In this document: positions 52,096 to 61,057 of the stretch, piece by piece | Layout: each line of letters begins with the position of its first letter | Position numbering within the stretch: the first letter of the stretch is position 1 | Assembly: GCA_017507105.1 (NCBI GenBank) | Contig: JAFWBM010000011.1 | Coordinates: 1 to 61,057 of the forward strand | Origin: Bacteroidaceae bacterium | GTDB taxonomy: Bacteria > Bacteroidota > Bacteroidia > Bacteroidales > Bacteroidaceae | Length of the DNA stretch: 61,057 nucleotides | Direction of reading: 5' to 3' | Position numbers and translations under genes: made by a program | The notes under the pieces: model-generated | What the model was told of the DNA's origin: nothing | Seen by the model: the letters and a program-made list of their open reading frames with translations, nothing else | Database searches by the model: none

Positions 52096-53922
52096 CTATT
52101 TGAAAGGCTTGTATGCTGTACCTCCACCCTCGTATCCTGCGTTCTTGAAGAACTCTACAAATGTAAGGCGGATAGGGTGAACGAATGCTCCAAGTGTATT
52201 CATAAATATATTCAGGCTATGTCCAAACAGGAAGATGATAACCATCACAACAGAACCTAGTACAGGAATATCGGGACTCATCTGCACTGCAATGTTATTG
52301 AACACTGTAGCAAGCACTCCACCCGAAAGACCGAGTGCAAACAGACGTATGTATGAAAGCATATCGCCCAACAATCCGGTAGCCATATTGTATGCATCCC
52401 ATAATCCAAGGCCTATATTCAGAAATATATTCTTGCCGGGAGAATTGTAAAGCAACGCTCCTGCTGCACCTGCTCCATATAGAACATATATGACAGCCAT
52501 AGGTATAGCCGGGATGAACACCATTGCCACTGTAGTAAGGATAATAATCAACCATCCTATTGTTGCAACAGCATACCTGAATCCCAATTGAATTATCTGG
52601 TTGGCAATCTTTATACCCATAGCATAACATATCTGTATACCTCCGAGTATAAGAGAGAGGTTGAACAACATGTCATTCGGGTCGTTCAGTTTACCTGTCT
52701 CGGGATTCATATATGCAAACGATACATTATCGCGCCACCAATCGAGGAAAGAGATGTTCCACTCATATATATTAAAGCCGAAGAATGTACCGGTCAGCGA
52801 ACCGCATAGAATGGTAGAAAGCCCCAACGTAAGTGCAAGGCGCGCATATCCTATCATACTGTTACCCTTTTTCATAAGCATAAGCAGTATTGCTGACGCA
52901 ATTGAAATGACCATACCATAACCCATATCTCCAAGACACAATCCAAAGAATATCATGTAGAATGGAGCAAAGAATGGTGTAAGATCCAATTCATTGTATT
53001 TAGGCAACATATATAGCTCGCATATAGGCTCGAATAACTTAAAGAAGGCGTTATTCTTGAAACGGACAGGAACATCGTCACCCGGCTTGGGATCAGATAT
53101 CTCATAGAAAACAGGTTCCTCTCGTAACACACCCTCAAGTGTCTCTCTATCCTCTTTAGGCACCCATCCCTGCAATAATACAAGGCGCTCGTCAGATACC
53201 CTTTCGCCACATAGCTCTATGCGCGAGAACTCAATATTGTGTTGCAACTCATCGACAGCCGCACGTATCACAGGGAGTTTCTCATTAGCATAAGAGGAAA
53301 GCTGCTCATCTACCAGCTTTATCTCAAGACGCAAGCGCTCGGCCTCATTCTTCAACGCCCCAAGAGACATCTCTGGTATCTTTACAGGCTCGGCATCTAT
53401 ATCGGGTAAGAGCCCGTCGGGTGTCACTGTAACAAAGTAGAGATGTGTAGCCACCTGATTTATGATGACTGCATTGTATTTCTCTATCCACGCTTCGTCA
53501 AAGAGACGTACATTAGAGGTAAACAGAGTTATGGTATAACCCTCGCTCTTTATCTTATCTAGCATTGCTGTATCGAAATCGCCCCAAGGCTCCATCGTGG
53601 CGATATCCTTCTCTACCACCATCAGCAACTGCTTCATCTTCTCGGATGTAGCGAGCATCTCATCTACCCTGCCGACGACATCGAGCGCGCCTGCCGATGA
53701 TGATGCTGTCGACTTGCTTTCGGGTGCCAACATCTCGAGCGTCTTCAACAGACGAAGATAGCGGTTGTAGTCGGTAAACAGCTGTTGCATCTGCTGCGAT
53801 TCAGTCACACCGTTGTCGCGCAACTCTACATGCAAGACACCTGCACTACGCAATTTCACAAGGAACTCTTTATACTCCTTGTGATAGATGAGTGCAGTAA
53901 GTTTTTTCATCTTACTTATCAT
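52096..53922 (-). CDS. ntpI: V-type ATPase subunit I (a-subunit type)
   Basis: 608 residues. The N-terminal half is cytoplasmic with coiled-coil stretches (LKNEAERLRLEIKLVDEQLSSYANEKLP) and connects to the peripheral stalk. The C-terminal half (about 310-608) has seven or eight membrane helices, including FGLCLGDMGYGMVISIASAILL, LSGGVLATVFNNIAVQM and IFLFGHSLNIFMNTLGAFVHPIRLTFVEFFKNAGY. These hold the conserved ion-path Arg (HPIRL) and the hallmark GD-GYG. It overlaps subunit D by 4 bp (ATGA) and is 48 bp before subunit K. Confidence 0.93.
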   Translation of the reverse strand: MISKMKKLTALIYHKEYKEFLVKLRSAGVLHVELRDNGVTESQQMQQLFTDYNRYLRLLKTLEMLAPESKSTASSSAGALDVVGRVDEMLATSEKMKQLLMVVEKDIATMEPWGDFDTAMLDKIKSEGYTITLFTSNVRLFDEAWIEKYNAVIINQVATHLYFVTVTPDGLLPDIDAEPVKIPEMSLGALKNEAERLRLEIKLVDEQLSSYANEKLPVIRAAVDELQHNIEFSRIELCGERVSDERLVLLQGWVPKEDRETLEGVLREEPVFYEISDPKPGDDVPVRFKNNAFFKLFEPICELYMLPKYNELDLTPFFAPFYMIFFGLCLGDMGYGMVISIASAILLMLMKKGNSMIGYARLALTLGLSTILCGSLTGTFFGFNIYEWNISFLDWWRDNVSFAYMNPETGKLNDPNDMLFNLSLILGGIQICYAMGIKIANQIIQLGFRYAVATIGWLIIILTTVAMVFIPAIPMAVIYVLYGAGAAGALLYNSPGKNIFLNIGLGLWDAYNMATGLLGDMLSYIRLFALGLSGGVLATVFNNIAVQMSPDIPVLGSVVMVIIFLFGHSLNIFMNTLGAFVHPIRLTFVEFFKNAGYEGGGTAYKPFK

Positions 53923-54521
53923 GCTGTCACCTCCTCTCTTTGCTCTAAAAGCGATTTCAAAATCTTCTGCGAAGATTTGGAGAGATTCTCTTCATCCTCC
54001 ATAAAACGCTTTATCTTACGTATTGCATCCTGATAACCGGGTATCTGCACCTTCTCGAAGAGGTTAACCTTTTGTGTTGTCTTTTTACGGGCATCCTCCA
54101 GAAGCACCAGCTTACGGTTAAGCAGGTCTCTGCTTATCGCTGTCATTGCCATCTGCTTGAGCAATTCTATACCGTCGGCTATCCACTTGGGAGAATTGAA
54201 CATACTGTATCGGGCAACGACAAATTCAGCATCTTTAAGTACAGGAACCATTACTCCTGCCACTTTCTTGCGGTCAATGATAAGCTTGCCTGTCTTCACA
54301 TACGACGGGTCAAACTCGTTCCAAAGCATAAACAAGGCACGGTACTGGTCAAGCTGACGGGCATACTCCTCGTCATGTCTAACCATCTCGTCCTTACACT
54401 TCTTAACCTCGATACGCAAAGCACTCTCCTTGCTTTTTATAATAGGGAGTGTCCTTTGACGCATCTTCAACTGTTTTTCAAGATGTTGAAGCGATGTCTT
54501 GTTATATTGGAATGAAATCAT
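53919..54521 (-). CDS. ntpD: V-type ATPase subunit D (central rotor)
   Basis: 200 residues, almost entirely helical with long antiparallel coiled coil: N-terminal NKTSLQHLEKQLKMRQRTLPIIKSKESALRIEVKK, and C-terminal LLNRKLVLLEDARKKTTQKVNLFEKVQIPGYQDAIRKIKRFMED. These match the D subunit at its normal length; it turns inside the A3B3 head and joins the ring. Translational coupling to subunit I by ATGA overlap, 11 bp after subunit B. Confidence 0.92.
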   Translation of the reverse strand: MISFQYNKTSLQHLEKQLKMRQRTLPIIKSKESALRIEVKKCKDEMVRHDEEYARQLDQYRALFMLWNEFDPSYVKTGKLIIDRKKVAGVMVPVLKDAEFVVARYSMFNSPKWIADGIELLKQMAMTAISRDLLNRKLVLLEDARKKTTQKVNLFEKVQIPGYQDAIRKIKRFMEDEENLSKSSQKILKSLLEQREEVTA

Positions 54522-54532
54522 TACGAATTATA

Positions 54533-55852
54533 TTATTTTACCCAATGTTCATCGACAAGCTCTTTACGTATATTAACCTCTTCGGGTTTGAAGTAGGTAG
54601 AGAAGAGCCCCCATGTAACATCGAGCATCTCTGTAGTATTCAAGTTTACATCAATTGCAAGCAGCTTGTCGGAATACTCCTTGGCAAATGCCAATGTACG
54701 CTTATCGTAGTCGGTAAGGTCAAATCCGTTCTCGAGCTTTGTCTTGGCATTGGCAGCATCGGCATAAAGACGTACGGCTGCATTCATCACCTGCGGATGG
54801 TCCTTACGTGTCTTCTTACCGGCAACAAGCTGTTTCAAACGAGAAAGCGAACGGAAGGGGTCTACAATAACCTTACCGATATCACTGTCACGACGCAAGA
54901 ATAGCTGTCCTTCGGTAATGTAACCGGTGTTATCGGGCACTGCATGTGTGATATCGCCACCCGAAAGTGTTGTCACTGCAATAATGGTGATAGAACCTCC
55001 CGAGGGGAACTGTACTGCCTTCTCGTAAATCTTCGCAAGATCGGAGTACAGTGAACCGGGCATTGAGTCTTTCGATGGAATCTGGTCCATACGGTTAGAG
55101 ACTATAGAGAGCGCATCGGCATACATTGTCATATCGGTGAGCAGCACCAATACCTTCTGATTCTTCTCAACTGCGAAATACTCGGCTGCAGTAAGTGCCA
55201 TATCGGGAATGAGCAGACGCTCCACTGCAGGGTCTTCGGTTGTATTCATAAAGCATATAATGCGGTCGAGTGCACCGGCATTTGAGAAAAGATTTTTAAA
55301 GTAGAGGTAATCGTCATTTGTCATACCCATACCTCCAAGAATAATCTTATCGGTCTCGGCACGCATTGCCACATTAGCCATCACCTGGTTATAGGGTTGG
55401 TCGGGATCGGCAAAGAAAGGAATCTTCTGTCCGGTCACCAGAGTATTGTTAAGGTCGATACCGGCGATACCTGTTGCAATGAGCTCGGAGGGTTGCTTAC
55501 GACGTACCGGATTAACCGAAGGGCCACCAATCTCAACCTCGGTACCCTCTACTACGGGACCACCATCAATTGGGTCGCCATAGGCGTTAAAGAAACGTCC
55601 TGCAAGCTGGTCACTCACCTTAAGCGAGGGAGCCTTGCCCAGGAATACAACTTCGGCATTTGTCGGAATACCACCTGTACCCTCGAAAACCTGTAGTGTA
55701 ACCTCATCGCCCATAATCTTAACCACTTGGGCAAGTTTTCCGTTAACGGTAGCAAGTTCATCATATCCGACACCTGTCGCCTTTAGCGAACATGTTGCCT
55801 TTGTTATGGAGTTTATCTTTGTATATATCTTCTGAAAAGCTTCAGTTGCCAT
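54533..55852 (-). CDS. ntpB: V-type ATPase subunit B
   Basis: 439 residues, regulatory nucleotide-binding subunit of the A3B3 head. Recognisable: TKINSITKATCSLKATGVGYDELA at the start, PSVNPVRRKQPSELIATGIAGIDLNNTLVTGQKIPFFADPDQPYNQ in the middle (no true Walker A, as expected for B) and SRMDQIPSKDSMPGSLYSDLAKIYE-type segments (here VSNRMDQIPSKDSMPGSLYSDL). The segment DITHAVPDNTGYITEGQLFLRRD closes the catalytic interface. Position after A and before D is standard. Confidence 0.93.
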   Translation of the reverse strand: MATEAFQKIYTKINSITKATCSLKATGVGYDELATVNGKLAQVVKIMGDEVTLQVFEGTGGIPTNAEVVFLGKAPSLKVSDQLAGRFFNAYGDPIDGGPVVEGTEVEIGGPSVNPVRRKQPSELIATGIAGIDLNNTLVTGQKIPFFADPDQPYNQVMANVAMRAETDKIILGGMGMTNDDYLYFKNLFSNAGALDRIICFMNTTEDPAVERLLIPDMALTAAEYFAVEKNQKVLVLLTDMTMYADALSIVSNRMDQIPSKDSMPGSLYSDLAKIYEKAVQFPSGGSITIIAVTTLSGGDITHAVPDNTGYITEGQLFLRRDSDIGKVIVDPFRSLSRLKQLVAGKKTRKDHPQVMNAAVRLYADAANAKTKLENGFDLTDYDKRTLAFAKEYSDKLLAIDVNLNTTEMLDVTWGLFSTYFKPEEVNIRKELVDEHWVK

Positions 55853-55872
55853 ATTATATAGGTCTTAAATGG

Positions 55873-57630
55873 TTAAGCAATCTTTTTGGTAGCCAACAAA
55901 TCCTGCAACTGTGCAAGATAGCTGTTGTAGTTGGCCGAATTATACTCGGAGTAGTTCATCTGTTTGCACAGGTTGATTACCTTCTTGAAGAAATCAGTAA
56001 CAGCTTCAAAGTCCTCGAAATCGAAATCGGAACGGCAGATGTCTGTAACCATACTCAATATATTCTGCTGACGCTCAAGGGGTGTTACCGAGTCGACCTC
56101 GTCGAATGCATCCTGCTGCAACACAACATAGTCTATCAACTCCGACTTCCAGAATGTAACATGATAATCAACAGGAACACCGTCATCACCAAGGATATTT
56201 ATCTGCTCGGCAATCTCCTTACCACGCAACAGACGTGTCTTGGCCTCGTTCACCATATCGAGCCATCCATCACCAATACGCTTGGTGATATAATCGCCAA
56301 ACTCGGGATACTCTATATACTTAGAGTATGAGTCTATAGGATTGACAGCCGGATAACGTTTCTTATCGGCACGCTCCTGCTCAAGAGCATAGAAACAGCG
56401 AGCCACCTTCTTTGTGTTCTCGGTTACAGGCTCCTTAAGGTTACCACCGGCAGGCGACACTGTACCAATGAAGGTAATTGAACCAACCTCGCCATTGTTC
56501 AGGTATACATATCCCGCGCGACTGTAGAAGTTTGCTATTATAGATGAAATATCCATTGGGAAGGCATCGGGACCGGGCAACTCCTCCATACGGTTAGACA
56601 TCTCACGCAGAGCCTGTGCCCAACGCGAAGTAGAGTCGGCCATAAGAAGCACTCTGAGACCCATTGCACGATAATACTCGGCAATAGTCATGGCTGTATA
56701 AACCGAAGCCTCACGTGCTGCCACCGGCATGTTAGAGGTATTTGCTATGATGATTGTACGCTCCATCAGCTTGCGGCCTGTATGGGGGTCGATAAGTTCG
56801 GGGAACTCGGTAAAGATTTCCACAACCTCGTTGGCACGCTCACCGCACGCTGCGATGATAACTATATCGGCCTCGGCCTGTTTCGAGATGGCATGCTGCA
56901 ACACAGTCTTTCCTGTACCGAAAGGACCGGGAATAAATCCGGTACCACCCTCAACAATGGGGTTCAATGTATCTATTGTTCTCACACCTGTCTCGAGCAA
57001 TTTGAATGGACGGGTTTTCTCTTTATAATCCTCCATTGCGACACGTACGGGCCACTTCTGAATCATGTTGAGACTCTTCTCCTCGCCATCGGCGCTTACT
57101 ATTACAGCAATGGTATCTGTTATATGATAATCACCCTCGGCGGCAATGCTCTTTACACTCCATTCGCCTTTAAGGGCAAAAGGAGCCATTATCTTCAACG
57201 GCTGATGATTCTCCTCTACACTACCCAACCATGCTGCTGCACCTACCTTATCGCCCACCTTTACAAGCGGTTCGAAGTGCCACACCTTCTCTTCGTCAAG
57301 AGGATTGGTGTAGTCGCCACGTTTCAGGAAGACACCCTCCATCTTGTCAAGGTCGTTCTGCAAACCATCGTAGTTCTTCGACAGCATACCGGGAGCAAGA
57401 GATACTTCGAGCATATGACCGGTAAATTCAGCTTCCTCACCAATCTTCAGGCGTCGTGTACTCTCAAACACCTGAACATAGACCTTTGCTCCGTTTATTT
57501 TAATGACCTCGGCCATCAAACGGTCACCTCCGGTTTTTATATAGCAAATCTCATTCTGTGCTACAGGACCATCCACTGCGAGCAACACCATATTTGCTAT
57601 AACTCCGGTTACTTTTCCTTTTGTTGCCAT
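55873..57630 (-). CDS. ntpA: V-type ATPase subunit A (catalytic)
   Basis: 585 residues from ATG 57630 (MATKGKVTGV); a TTG at 57654 would overlap the DUF2764 stop and is rejected. Walker A GPFGTGKT is at 235-242, with the bulge domain (about 110-200) typical of A subunits, ACGERANEVVEIFTEFPEL, LMADSTSRWAQALREMSNRMEELPG and IGTVSPAGGNLKEPVTENT (SPpGGd-type loop; here SPAGGN). It hydrolyses or makes ATP at the A/B interface. Confidence 0.93.
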   Translation of the reverse strand: MATKGKVTGVIANMVLLAVDGPVAQNEICYIKTGGDRLMAEVIKINGAKVYVQVFESTRRLKIGEEAEFTGHMLEVSLAPGMLSKNYDGLQNDLDKMEGVFLKRGDYTNPLDEEKVWHFEPLVKVGDKVGAAAWLGSVEENHQPLKIMAPFALKGEWSVKSIAAEGDYHITDTIAVIVSADGEEKSLNMIQKWPVRVAMEDYKEKTRPFKLLETGVRTIDTLNPIVEGGTGFIPGPFGTGKTVLQHAISKQAEADIVIIAACGERANEVVEIFTEFPELIDPHTGRKLMERTIIIANTSNMPVAAREASVYTAMTIAEYYRAMGLRVLLMADSTSRWAQALREMSNRMEELPGPDAFPMDISSIIANFYSRAGYVYLNNGEVGSITFIGTVSPAGGNLKEPVTENTKKVARCFYALEQERADKKRYPAVNPIDSYSKYIEYPEFGDYITKRIGDGWLDMVNEAKTRLLRGKEIAEQINILGDDGVPVDYHVTFWKSELIDYVVLQQDAFDEVDSVTPLERQQNILSMVTDICRSDFDFEDFEAVTDFFKKVINLCKQMNYSEYNSANYNSYLAQLQDLLATKKIA

Positions 57631-57650
57631 ATATATATTCTTAATTTTTA

Positions 57651-58490
57651 TCAATTCAATGAGTCGGTGAATACGGCTCCACTCTTCAAGCCGTCGATAA
57701 GTTCATTATAACGCTCCATTCCACGTTCGGCATCCATCTTGGACCAACGCTCAATAATATCCAGTTTCTGCAAGAAGACATAGAGCTTCTCTACAGTAAA
57801 ATAGTTAAACACAGAACTATCATCGAGCCATCTCCAGCGCATCTCATCAATCTGGTGCTCGCGCTCGTGTAATCTATCATTCTCGCACAATCTAACAAGT
57901 GCCTCGAAATAGTCTATCTCATTGGAAAGACCAAAATCACGAGCACCCGATGTGCGCAAAGCCTCGGCTACCTCGTTGTTACCCACCACGCACTCTGCCA
58001 CGTTGAGCTTGTACTTGCGAGCAATCAATGCTATAAGAATATTATTTACATTCAGATTATACTCGAACCATGAAGACAAAAACTTGTTCGACACCGACAT
58101 TGCATACTCGTAATAATGGGCACTGAGTATATCGCTCCATATATATCCTCCATTCTCTTCGTTTTCGAAATAGAAAACAAGGAAATCATAAATATAAGAT
58201 GGAACATCCTTACTGCGCACATCGCCCTCCTTGGCCGAGGTGATGATTGCTGCAAGCTCATCACGAGTGAAACATCCAAGTCTCTCGAGCTCTACCTCAA
58301 AACCATAAGAAAGAAGAGTGAGCAGATTCTTATTGTCAAACGACAAGAAGAACAGATCTACAAGCGCTGCATCCTGCTTTGTCAGTTGGGGGTACAACTC
58401 TTCTCTAAAGCTATCTATCGAGTAATTAACCTTGCTGCCATCAAATGCCACATCGGGCAAACCGGCAACCAGGCAGTAATAATTGCCCAT
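57651..58490 (-). CDS. DUF2764 protein, V-ATPase-associated, C-subunit-like
   Basis: 279 residues, helical and acidic. MGNYYCLVAGLPDVAFDGSKVNYSIDSFREELYPQLTKQDAALVDLFFL matches the DUF2764 family, found in V-ATPase operons of Bacteroidetes in the slot used for subunit C (NtpC) elsewhere. The length is shorter than NtpC, but the YYfLvAgLPdl opening and helical repeats suggest it replaces the C subunit, which joins D to the ring. Direct proof of that role is lacking from sequence. It is 20 bp upstream of subunit A and 6 bp after E. Confidence 0.85.
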   Translation of the reverse strand: MGNYYCLVAGLPDVAFDGSKVNYSIDSFREELYPQLTKQDAALVDLFFLSFDNKNLLTLLSYGFEVELERLGCFTRDELAAIITSAKEGDVRSKDVPSYIYDFLVFYFENEENGGYIWSDILSAHYYEYAMSVSNKFLSSWFEYNLNVNNILIALIARKYKLNVAECVVGNNEVAEALRTSGARDFGLSNEIDYFEALVRLCENDRLHEREHQIDEMRWRWLDDSSVFNYFTVEKLYVFLQKLDIIERWSKMDAERGMERYNELIDGLKSGAVFTDSLN

Positions 58491-58496
58491 TATACT

Positions 58497-59084
58497 TTAG
58501 AATAAAAGTTCAACAATCTGTGGACGTAAGAAAGATTTGAGGAAAACTTCAAATTCGCCCTCACCAAAATTAACTTTATACGAGCCATCGGCAGGAGCTA
58601 TGGAGAAAGAGCTCTTCAAACCATTAACCTGCTTAATCTCAACACCTTTATCAAGCAGTGCCTTAGCCTTGGCAGCAAAGAAGCTCTTTAGTTCGGCAGC
58701 CTCGGATGTAGATATTACCAAAGGCTCATCGGCGCTCCAGCGCTCCGCTATCTTAACAAGGATGTTTTTAAGAGAGTCGCCTGCAAGAGCCTCTTTTACA
58801 GATGCCGAAACAATTGTATCGGTAATGATATTGGCAGCCTCGGACTTTATTGCACTTACAGCCTGTGCACCATATAGTTTCAACTCGGAACGTGTATTTG
58901 AATCCAGCTCGGCAGCAGCCTTCTGCGCATTTGCAACTATAGCATCGGCACTCTTCTGCGCCTCACTCAAAATCTGTGCAGCCTTTTCCTGCGCCTCGGC
59001 AATAAGGCGCTCGGCCTCGAGCTTGCCCTTCTCAACTCCCTCGTTAAAAATCTTTTCGGTAAGTTCCTGAATTTTATTTTCCAT
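58497..59084 (-). CDS. ntpE: V-type ATPase subunit E (peripheral stalk)
   Basis: 195 residues. A long N-terminal helix, KIQELTEKIFNEGVEKGKLEAERLIAEAQEKAAQILSEAQKSADAIVANAQK, predicts a coiled coil; the C-terminal globular part has GVEIKQVNGLKSSFSIAPADGSYKVNFGEGEFEVFLKSFLRPQIVELLF, as in E subunits. It forms the stator. First gene of the operon behind the promoter at 59155-59185. No separate G/H partner gene is visible, so another protein or E alone must complete the stalk. Confidence 0.9.
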   Translation of the reverse strand: MENKIQELTEKIFNEGVEKGKLEAERLIAEAQEKAAQILSEAQKSADAIVANAQKAAAELDSNTRSELKLYGAQAVSAIKSEAANIITDTIVSASVKEALAGDSLKNILVKIAERWSADEPLVISTSEAAELKSFFAAKAKALLDKGVEIKQVNGLKSSFSIAPADGSYKVNFGEGEFEVFLKSFLRPQIVELLF

Positions 59085-59154
59085 ATGTATTTAGTTTGTT
59101 TTTCACAATCAAAGCAACAGGCCCATTCAAAAAAGAGCCTATTTTCTTACTCTA

Positions 59155-59185
59155 CAAAATTAACTCTTTTTATTGTATATTCAAT
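59155..59185 (-). promoter_or_regulatory. Promoter of the V-ATPase operon
   Basis: Minus strand: ATTG (59185-59182, 3 of 4), 19 bp, TAATTTTG (59162-59155, exact). The start is expected near 59148, with a 64-nt leader to subunit E. Confidence 0.6.
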
Positions 59186-59590
59186 TGAAAATGATGTTTA
59201 ATGTTTATAAAATCTTTAAATTTTAATAAATAGATAATTCCACTCCACACTATTACAAAAATATAGCACATATAGGCCTTATAATAATCATATAAGGCAT
59301 TTATTATTTTAAAATCGCTACAACATTATAACTATTTATATAAATAGCCCCTATATATAGCAGTAATTTAATAAACATATTAATCGCACACCACTTTAAT
59401 GATATGCGATTAAAACAGATTAGTAAAAAGCAACACTATTATGTTGCCTGTATCATTTATTCCATGTTGCACCGGAAAATATAAGTTATCGTAATTTAGC
59501 TGAATAAATTAAGCGCACGCACTTTTTTAAGTGCGTGCGCTTTAAATAAAATGGGGAGCATGTCACCCTTTTATAAAGAAGGAGATGCTT
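59186..59590. other. AT-rich 3' region of the PEGA/FISUMP gene with three hairpins
   Basis: About 400 bp without a gene. Three perfect inverted repeats occur: 59511-59524 with 59529-59542 (14 bp, GC-rich, loop TTTT), 59380-59388 with 59405-59413 (9 bp), and 59276-59283 with 59291-59298 (8 bp). The first lies 49 bp after the leftward gene's stop and is the likely terminator; the others may add 3' structure. No ORF or tRNA is seen. Confidence 0.5.
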
Positions 59591-61057
59591 TTATTCTGAA
59601 ACAGGACGCACCGTGTCCCCGGAGTAACGGTTGCCGTTGATCCAGTAGTACCTGCTACTACTGAAGTACAAGTACCAAGCGCTGCCGCTGTTGTTGCTAC
59701 CCAACGAACTCGACCTATAGTAGCCGTAGGTGCCTCTGTAGCGGACATCAGTATCGCCGCGATAGCCCGCAGCCGGAAGGAAGAGACTATTACCATTGGG
59801 GCCCGTTACCTTGTAACCTTCGATGCTGTTAACGGTGGTCCACACCCAGGTGCATTTCTCTCGCAATTCATCCATCTCGGCACGTGTGGGCATACGCCAA
59901 CTGCCACCCCATCGTACATGGGCTACATCATCCTTTGGCTCAAGAACGGTTTTATTATCGACTGTACCATACTTTTTCTTAGTACAATATTTAGTCATGG
60001 TATCTTTACTGCCATTACACCATTTATAGGTTGCCCAAGTGTATTTTCTCTTTGTATCGGTCTCGCCCCAAGCGTAGTAATCGCCATAATCCTCGGGCTT
60101 TGAGGCACCTACATTGCAGGTGGCCCATTTAAGACCGCTGGGAAGGCCCAGGTCGACATATTCATGGCCGTTTATACTGTTATTACCACTGCCCTGCTTT
60201 GCATATGTAGACTGCTGAATTTGTTGCACTGCAACCGTTTGTGTTGGTTTGGTTTCACCACGTTTCAATGCTACATTCTCTTCGGTTGTCTCACCCTCGT
60301 TTATTGTAATATCAACGGTTAGTGACTCGTAACCATCCTTGGACAATGTTACTTTGTGGCTGCCTATAAGAAGATCATCTATATTGCAAGGGGTGGTACC
60401 ATACTCCTTACCATCTATGGTTATCTTGGCACCCAAAGGAGAGGATGCAATTGAAAGGGAGCCAACAATAGGGGTTGGTTGTTGCAGTGTGTATTGCGCA
60501 TCTTTTCCCTCCTCTACTGTTATGGTCTCGAAAGCGGCTTTGTGGTTGGCCTTGCGGCACTCTATGTTGTATGAGCCTTTATTAAGCCTGCCACTCCAGC
60601 TGCCGCTACCCTTGCGCTCACCATCTATATATATTTCGGCGCCACCGGCAACGCTCAGTGTTATTGCTGCAAATTTAGGACGCAGTGTTATCTCCTCGAC
60701 ATATGTCTGTTTGGGATTATCGAGCACAAGCAGGCCTTCGGAGTTATGATAGTCTCTAGAGATTATTCTATACGAATAGCGTCCGAGTGGCATATTAAAG
60801 CCAAGCTCGCCATTCTCATCTATATTGCCAAGTGACTCTTCAACAGCATTGGACTCATTCCTTTTATACATAATGGTAGCATCAGAATCGGCAGGGGTAA
60901 TCTTAAAGTATACCCACTGTTTCTGTATCTTCTGCGCCTGGGGAGAGAGTACCATACTATATACCAAACCGGGCTGTATGGTGGTTCTAAGGTCATAACG
61001 ACGCACTGGGTTGTAGCCTTCACGCGTTATTGTCACATGCTTGGCATTGCGCTGTAC
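59591..61057 (-). CDS. PEGA-repeat protein with FISUMP/C-lectin-like C-terminus (5' end outside window)
   Basis: The frame is open through the right edge, so the N-terminus is missing; 488 residues are visible. Beta-rich domains include at least two PEGA repeats (LSVAGGAEIYIDGERKGSGSWSG and SIASSPLGAKITIDGKEYGTTPCNIDDLL, then VTLSKDGYESLTVDITI), surface stalk modules. After a Gln/Thr linker comes GHEYVDLGLPSGLKWATCNVGASKPEDYGDYYAWGET, the start of a FISUMP domain (TIGR02145, sulfatase-modifying-factor or C-lectin-like fold), ending in VRPVSE. The last about 60 codons are rich in TAC, AAC and AGC and higher in GC. Probably exported, but its signal is not visible. Confidence 0.8.
   Translation of the reverse strand, partial: VQRNAKHVTITREGYNPVRRYDLRTTIQPGLVYSMVLSPQAQKIQKQWVYFKITPADSDATIMYKRNESNAVEESLGNIDENGELGFNMPLGRYSYRIISRDYHNSEGLLVLDNPKQTYVEEITLRPKFAAITLSVAGGAEIYIDGERKGSGSWSGRLNKGSYNIECRKANHKAAFETITVEEGKDAQYTLQQPTPIVGSLSIASSPLGAKITIDGKEYGTTPCNIDDLLIGSHKVTLSKDGYESLTVDITINEGETTEENVALKRGETKPTQTVAVQQIQQSTYAKQGSGNNSINGHEYVDLGLPSGLKWATCNVGASKPEDYGDYYAWGETDTKRKYTWATYKWCNGSKDTMTKYCTKKKYGTVDNKTVLEPKDDVAHVRWGGSWRMPTRAEMDELREKCTWVWTTVNSIEGYKVTGPNGNSLFLPAAGYRGDTDVRYRGTYGYYRSSSLGSNNSGSAWYLYFSSSRYYWINGNRYSGDTVRPVSE

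Noticed and set aside
56782-57711. Long plus-strand ORF across the V-ATPase A gene
   Set aside because: Complementary-strand shadow of a highly conserved ATPase subunit; the product has no recognisable fold.
59186-59590. Possible tRNA or small RNA gene among the hairpins
   Set aside because: No cloverleaf, anticodon loop or TTC-type T-arm; the inverted repeats look like 3' end structures.

Overview
The window is a chromosomal segment of a Bacteroidetes bacterium, most likely order Bacteroidales. Evidence: Bacteroidales-type fimbrillin lipoproteins (Mfa/FimA class) with DUF3575 and DUF5119 partners, a T9SS-type C-terminal tail, a FeoA-FeoB fusion, a V-type ATPase operon with DUF2764, a PEGA/FISUMP protein, and several promoters of the Bacteroides form TTTG-N19..20-TAnnTTTG. 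No rRNA, tRNA, CRISPR array, transposase or integrase was seen.

Layout. 1-3.6 kb: an operon of exported proteins (end of a CsgG-like protein, a DUF6175-like protein, two LPP20-like proteins). 3.6-6.5 kb: a DUF5009 membrane acyltransferase, then kdsD with a NeuA-like cytidylyltransferase. 6.5-15 kb: small housekeeping units (pepT with a 51-residue Pmp3-type protein, GNAT, a secreted T9SS-tailed adhesin-like protein, an O-acetyltransferase/flavin reductase/AlkD operon, DUF2147, YbaN family). 15-19.3 kb: a leftward operon feoAB, hemerythrin/RIC-like protein, LuxR-type regulator with a degenerate receiver, and msrC, joining iron uptake with redox or nitrosative repair.

19.4-31.3 kb is the most unusual part: a compact, intact phage-derived cluster arranged divergently around a 308-bp control region carrying three copies of a dyad motif. 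The left arm holds a scaffold-like protein, a probable major capsid protein with a hydrophobic N-terminus, head-tail connector-like proteins, a holin-like protein, a unimolecular-spanin-like lipoprotein and a 961-residue tail or stabilisation-like protein. The right arm holds a TerS-like protein, two connector-like paralogues and a full-length terminase large subunit. I see no integrase, replication gene, repressor, recognisable portal or endolysin, so this is a domesticated phage/gene-transfer-agent-like candidate, a satellite, or a reduced prophage.

31.4-33.8 kb: a phosphopantetheinyl transferase, a metallo-beta-lactamase-fold hydrolase and murB. 34-45.8 kb: a fimbrial operon (DUF3575 outer-membrane protein, DUF5119 lipoprotein, five fimbrillin-like lipoproteins and a 1192-residue fimbrillin/beta-helix/InlB-repeat protein suited to a tip adhesin). 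Two near-identical repeats, each holding a C8 tract, bracket its promoter. 45.9-51.5 kb: a small unknown protein, a hemolysin-III-family protein, glycogen phosphorylase and GT3 glycogen synthase. 51.6-59.1 kb: the V-ATPase operon E-DUF2764-A-B-D-I-K, whose K subunit carries all five Na+-ligand residues known from Enterococcus hirae. The right edge holds a truncated PEGA/FISUMP protein.
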